Shown: positions 60,523 through 64,000 of the stretch, piece by piece
Numbering within the stretch: the first letter of the stretch is position 1
How the letters are laid out: the number at the start of each line of letters is the position of its first letter
Assembly (NCBI GenBank): GCA_938003835.1
Contig: CALKXJ010000013.1
Coordinates: 1 to 64,000 of the forward strand
Length of the DNA: 64,000 nucleotides
Reading direction: 5' to 3'
From: an uncultured Bryobacteraceae bacterium
GTDB lineage: Bacteria; Acidobacteriota; Terriglobia; Bryobacterales; Bryobacteraceae
Program-made: the position numbers and the translations under genes
Notes under the pieces: model-generated
What the model saw: the letters and a program-made list of their open reading frames with translations, nothing else
The model's database searches: none
Told to the model about the DNA's origin: nothing

Positions 60523-61212
60523 ATGAGACAGAGGAAGGTCTTTGCGGCAATCATCCCCGTGCTGCTCCTGCTGGCTTGCGGTCCGAGCGAAGAGCCGGAG
60601 GCCATCGTCGAGGACATCGTCAAGGCGGCGCCGCAGAACGTCGAGCTGCTGCTCGATAAACCCTCGATCAGCGTCATTCGCGTGACGCTGCCTCCGCAAG
60701 CGCGGCTACCGATGCACCGCGGCGGCGACCGCGTGGTCTACTCGCTTTCCGATTACAAGCTCCGCTATCTGACTCCCGGCACGGAGGGCAAGATCCAGGA
60801 CTTCCGCGCGGGTGACATCCACTGGCATTCCTCGGGCACGCACGCCGTGCAGAACATCGGCCCGATCGAGGCCCGGTACCTGGTGGTGACCCGCAAAGGC
60901 GTCAATCCGACGCCGGGCGTCACGTCGAACATCGCCGAGCTGGCGCCGGACAAAGCGCGTGTGATCTTCGAGAACCGCGACTCGAAGGTGATCGAGATCA
61001 CGCTCCAGCCCAAAGATAAGCTGCCGGTGCACAACGCGGCCGGACGCGCCGTCTACACGCTGACGGCGGCCAAGCTGCGCTTCACCGCCGGCGGCCAGAC
61101 CACCGAGGAGGAATGGCCGGAGGGCGCGGCGCACTGGCACGACGGCGGCGAGCATGCGGTGGAGAATCTCTCGGCCGCCCCGGTAAAGTTCCTCATCTTC
61201 GAGATGATGTAA
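60523..61212 (+). CDS. Tandem-cupin lipoprotein
   Basis: 229 residues. The lipoprotein signal ends LLLLACGPS. The rest consists of two related halves of about 90 residues, each with a cupin-like pattern: ITLQP/VTLPP, a basic His segment (LPMHRGG and LPVHNAAG), a Tyr-Thr/Ser-Leu strand, and GDIHWHSSGTHAVQNIG or GAAHWHDGGEHAVENLS. The conserved His suggests metal binding. I do not recognise a named family. It ends at a strong hairpin (61213-61244). Confidence 0.65.
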   Translation: MRQRKVFAAIIPVLLLLACGPSEEPEAIVEDIVKAAPQNVELLLDKPSISVIRVTLPPQARLPMHRGGDRVVYSLSDYKLRYLTPGTEGKIQDFRAGDIHWHSSGTHAVQNIGPIEARYLVVTRKGVNPTPGVTSNIAELAPDKARVIFENRDSKVIEITLQPKDKLPVHNAAGRAVYTLTAAKLRFTAGGQTTEEEWPEGAAHWHDGGEHAVENLSAAPVKFLIFEMM

Positions 61213-61244
61213 AAATCGGGGACAGTACACTCAATCCCCAATTT
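61213..61244. terminator. Symmetric hairpin between convergent genes, likely bidirectional terminator
   Basis: Arms AAATCGGGGA (61213-61222) and TCCCCAATTT (61235-61244) pair with one mismatch around a 12-base loop. With A-rich and T-rich flanks the structure can terminate transcription from both sides. GGGGACAGTACACT resembles a REP-type word I recall from other genomes. Confidence 0.55.
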
Positions 61245-61262
61245 CGGCCCTCCAGGGCGTCT

Positions 61263-62918
61263 CTAGCGCGAAGCTGAGGAAGAGAACTTGTCGTTCAACT
61301 GCGCCAGCACCCGGCGTGCCTCGCTGATTTGCCGCTCGAGCTCCGCCTTGTGCCGCCAGGCCACCTCGTCGAGACGCTGGCCGCTGGCGGCGAGGACCTG
61401 CTCGATCTCGCGGAGATAGCGCTCCGAGAGCTTCAGCCGTTCGGGCACGGTCTCGGGATTGTGGAATCCGGCGCCGTTGACCGTGACGTAAACGGGCGTG
61501 GTGTGCGCCATTTGAGCTTTGGCCGCCTGACAGCGCGCGGCGATCCAGAGGCCCCGCTCGGCGGGGAGCTCCACCTCGGCCACCAGCCGCTCCGCCTGCG
61601 CGCCTTCCTGCCGCGCCAGCACCTTGCCGTGGCCGACGATCTCGACCGCGGCGAGCGGCACCTGCTGGCGATGGCCGAGCGCCTCGGCGCGCACACGGAG
61701 CCTCGTGCCCGGGGCGACATCGAGCGTTTCGCCGGGAAGCTTCCCATTGACTTCGAGCAGCAGCACCGGCCCAGTGGTGGCGAAAGTGTGGCCGCGCTTG
61801 ACGGCGTCGAGCCAGTTCTCGAAGTTGAACTCCTTGCCCACATAGGTATAGAACCGGGCGTCGCCGATCTGCGAGCCTCGTTCCTCGAGGCCGTATCGCT
61901 CGCCGCGCCCGCACCAGGGAAAGTCCGATCCGGCCAGCGCCGTCAGCCGGTAGCCGAGATCGAGGAAATGATAGTAGTGATCGAGAGCCAGCGGACCTTC
62001 GAGGACACAAAACTGTGCGAGCTCGAGAAAATCGACCTTGCCCCGCAGGATGTTGAGCGTCATTCCGCGGTAGCCGTGGAAGCTCATCCCCTGGTGAGCG
62101 AAGCCAGAAACGCCGCCAAGCTCGTGCACGCGGTCGAAGACGCGGTCATAGGAGTAATAATCGCGAGGATTCCTTACCAGCTCGCGCGCGCCCAGCGAGA
62201 TGGTGTGGCCGATTTCGGGCGTGCGCGGCTCCTCCTGGCCCGGCGAAAGGATGTGGCTGCCCTCGCGGTAGCGCCCGCGGGGGCCGAAGGCGTACTGCGT
62301 GTAGTAAGTCGCCCAGAAATCGCCCATTTCGAGAAGGTTGCCGACGTGGACGTCTTCGGCCGCCATCCAGCGCACGATTGCCGCGTCGTCGCGCGGGGAG
62401 CGCTGGAGGTGGACGTGGTCGTCGGCCGAATACCAGCCCCGCGCGGGCATGTCGATCCAGCGCTCCAGGCGCCAGACCGGCTGCGATACCTCGCCCGGCT
62501 TCAGCACGAGGGTGTGCGTCTGCGCCAGATACTCGTAGCCTTTCGAGACGCGGATGGTGTATCGGCCCGCCGGCAGTTGCACCTCGAAAGCGCCGTCGGC
62601 ATAGAAGGAGCCGTCGGGCAGCACAGCCCAGCCCTCGGCCCGGTCATTGCGGCCCCACATCACTCCCACCGCCTGTTTCGGCACCGGGATGGCTGTCTCG
62701 GAAACGGCCACCGCGCCGGCGGCGCGCGGCCGCACGCCCCCTTCGCCCTCGACGAGAACGCGCACCGGTGTCGGCTTGCCCGTCGCCGCCTCCAGGATGC
62801 GCACCCGCAGGGTCGCCTCGCGGCTCGCCTGCGCGGAATGAATTACGGCGTAGAGAAATGCTCCGGCAAGGGCCGCGCGAACAGGCAGCGGCCAGCGGAT
62901 TCTGTCAAGACGGGCCAT
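61263..62918 (-). CDS. CehA/McbA family metallohydrolase, exported
   Basis: 551 residues. A signal peptide (ALAGAFLYAVIHSAQA) is followed by a beta domain (about 25-150) and a PHP-type metallohydrolase domain. Metal motifs include YSADDHVHLQRS (His-x-His), GVSGFAHQG and ALAGSDFPWCG. The C-terminal 60 residues are helical (AEL, EARRVLAQLNDK). Activity is likely phosphoesterase or amidase, substrate unknown. The ATG at 62918 has GGAGGGACC upstream; an ATG 57 bases earlier lacks it. Follows the VWA protein gene by 17 bases, same transcript. Confidence 0.8.
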   Translation of the reverse strand: MARLDRIRWPLPVRAALAGAFLYAVIHSAQASREATLRVRILEAATGKPTPVRVLVEGEGGVRPRAAGAVAVSETAIPVPKQAVGVMWGRNDRAEGWAVLPDGSFYADGAFEVQLPAGRYTIRVSKGYEYLAQTHTLVLKPGEVSQPVWRLERWIDMPARGWYSADDHVHLQRSPRDDAAIVRWMAAEDVHVGNLLEMGDFWATYYTQYAFGPRGRYREGSHILSPGQEEPRTPEIGHTISLGARELVRNPRDYYSYDRVFDRVHELGGVSGFAHQGMSFHGYRGMTLNILRGKVDFLELAQFCVLEGPLALDHYYHFLDLGYRLTALAGSDFPWCGRGERYGLEERGSQIGDARFYTYVGKEFNFENWLDAVKRGHTFATTGPVLLLEVNGKLPGETLDVAPGTRLRVRAEALGHRQQVPLAAVEIVGHGKVLARQEGAQAERLVAEVELPAERGLWIAARCQAAKAQMAHTTPVYVTVNGAGFHNPETVPERLKLSERYLREIEQVLAASGQRLDEVAWRHKAELERQISEARRVLAQLNDKFSSSASR

Positions 62919-62935
62919 ACGGGGTCCCTCCAGTC

Positions 62936-64000
62936 TTAGTTCCGCCGTCGAACGAGCTCGACGAGCCCACGCCACTTGCGGTGGATGAGCTCGGCAAGGT
63001 TAAGCAACACGGCAAGGCCGAGCAGCCCCGGCCAGAGGCGCAGTGTGGCGGCCACCGCGCGCCCGCCCGAATCGAAGACCTGGCGCGCCGGAGGCTCGAG
63101 CCGCCCGCCGGTGAATTCCGCCACCTGGCGGAGCAGCGTTTCGTTGGAGCCGTAATCGTTGAGCTCCTGCTCCTGCCGGTAGAAACCCAGCTCCGGAAAA
63201 ACGGGCGAGACCTCGAGCGGCCGTATGCGGAACAGGCCCTGTTCTTCGCTGATCGGCGCCCGGCCGCGCCAGGCGCCCGCGGCGACCTTGGAGAGGCTCA
63301 GGGGCCGGCGGAAGCCGTTCGGCCCGAGGATGAAGATGTCGGGCACCTCGGCCGGTTCGGCGATGTGCCGCGCCAGACGGTAGTCGGCGACGATCTCCTG
63401 GTTGGCGCTGTCGAAGCCGACATACGCCTCCGCCGCCTGAGCGCGGGGCAGCAGGTCTCGCATCAGATTGATCCAGAACTTGTCGAAGCCCTGCCAGCCC
63501 ACCCAGTCCGCCGCCCAGCGGCTCTTGGCGTCGGAGGTGAACACGGCGGCCCGGCCGAGCCCATACTGCCAGCGCGCCAGCAGGGGATCCTCCCGGTCGG
63601 CACGCATCAGCATCTCGGCCGTCGGCTTCATCTCGAAACGGACGTAGCCTTTGAGCGCCGGCGCCGAGTCCATGCCCACGCCTTCGAAGATCTCGCTTCG
63701 CTTCAGCACGACAGGCCGGATGGGCTTCTCGACGGCGGTCGAGCCGGTGTGTTCCAGGACGTCGCGCAGCAGCACCTGCTCGAGCCCGGCCGGATCGGAA
63801 ACCAGGTAGGCCTTGCCGTTGGCCAGCGTGGCCACGCGCTCCAGGTACTGTTTGTTGACGTCCTGACCCAGACCGACCGTCGAGATCGTCACCCGCTGGC
63901 GGGCCGCGTCCTGAGCCAGCGCAAGGCTGTCGCCCTCTTCCGAGATCCCGTCGGTGAGCAGCACGATGTGCTTGAAGGTCGCCTTCACCGGTAGGATCCG
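62936..64000 (-). CDS. VWA domain protein, C-terminal part (truncated by window end)
   Basis: The last 354 residues of a gene whose 5' end lies beyond 64000. HIVLLTDGISEEGDS is the second half of a von Willebrand A domain; the first metal-ion site motif would lie outside. About 200 residues of beta-rich sequence follow (with YGLGRAAVFTSDAKSRWAADWVGW, familiar from large Bat-like/aerotolerance VWA proteins), and a C-terminal transmembrane helix (LLGLAVLLNLAELI) with a basic tail. A role as membrane protein presenting a beta domain outside is inferred. The reading is open to the window edge, so the start is not determined. Confidence 0.75.
   Translation of the reverse strand, partial: RILPVKATFKHIVLLTDGISEEGDSLALAQDAARQRVTISTVGLGQDVNKQYLERVATLANGKAYLVSDPAGLEQVLLRDVLEHTGSTAVEKPIRPVVLKRSEIFEGVGMDSAPALKGYVRFEMKPTAEMLMRADREDPLLARWQYGLGRAAVFTSDAKSRWAADWVGWQGFDKFWINLMRDLLPRAQAAEAYVGFDSANQEIVADYRLARHIAEPAEVPDIFILGPNGFRRPLSLSKVAAGAWRGRAPISEEQGLFRIRPLEVSPVFPELGFYRQEQELNDYGSNETLLRQVAEFTGGRLEPPARQVFDSGGRAVAATLRLWPGLLGLAVLLNLAELIHRKWRGLVELVRRRN

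Noticed and set aside
1-64000. CRISPR arrays, rRNA genes, integrases or intact insertion sequences
   Set aside because: No regularly spaced repeats, rRNA segments, or transposase/integrase motifs were seen on reading both strands.

Overview
The window reads as a 64 kb stretch of a GC-rich, gene-dense bacterial chromosome, most likely an Acidobacteriota member near Bryobacterales/Solibacter. This is inferred from content, not from a marker gene. The signs are a DUF1549/DUF1553 (PSD1) cytochrome plus DUF1501 pair, secreted carboxypeptidase-regulatory-like and CehA-type proteins, twin-arginine sugar isomerases, tandem DUF4091 lipoproteins and a small coiled-coil/AT-hook protein. There is no rRNA, phage, integrase, intact insertion sequence or CRISPR array. 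Two tRNA genes are present, Pro(GGG) and Arg(ACG), both with encoded CCA.

Layout. 0.3-6.4 kb: tRNA-Pro, then an operon of a long acyl-CoA dehydrogenase, an ETF-quinone oxidoreductase fused to an eight-cysteine ferredoxin, EtfB and EtfA. 6.6-9.5 kb (minus): thioredoxin-like protein, sugar isomerase, GalU. 10-12.8 kb: heparinase II/III-like protein and a decayed pseudogene. 12.8-17.6 kb: small secreted protein, TPR protein, two transporters. 17.6-18 kb: AT-hook protein behind a promoter full of palindromes. 18-22 kb (minus): beta-lactamase-fold/NamZ fusion, pterin dehydratase, arsM-arsC. 22-24.6 kb: cyclase family protein and two tandem PPK2 genes. 24.6-30.6 kb (plus): DUF721, gatC, gatA, sodA, C45-type hydrolase, CarboxypepD_reg protein. 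30.6-33.4 kb (minus): sensor kinase plus a response regulator carrying a dead kinase module. 33.5-37.3 kb (plus): mannonate dehydratase-like, creatininase-like and a possible TIR-like effector. 37.3-42 kb (minus): KduD, GNAT, conserved hypothetical, sulfite/nitrite reductase. 42-46.5 kb: tRNA-Arg, DUF1501, PSD1. 46.6-50.2 kb (plus): prpBCD. 50.2-56.7 kb (minus): two hypotheticals, ECF sigma/anti-sigma operon, small secreted peptide, two DUF4091 lipoproteins. 56.8-61.2 kb (plus): CoA-transferase, crotonase, enolase-superfamily protein, tandem-cupin lipoprotein. 61.2-64 kb (minus): CehA metallohydrolase and a VWA protein cut by the window end.

Together these suggest an aerobic heterotroph that degrades polysaccharide, uronate and peptidoglycan material (heparinase, KduD, mannonate dehydratase, NamZ, DUF4091). 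It burns propionyl-CoA through the 2-methylcitrate cycle, oxidises acyl-CoA with a dedicated ETF system, assimilates sulfite or nitrite and detoxifies arsenic.

The items most worth follow-up are the 570-residue TIR/deoxyribosyltransferase-like protein (35557-37269), the pseudokinase response regulator, the nested palindromes in the AT-hook promoter, the apparently split class II PPK2, the diverged ETF module, and several genes whose -10 boxes sit so close to the start codon that leaderless mRNAs are likely.
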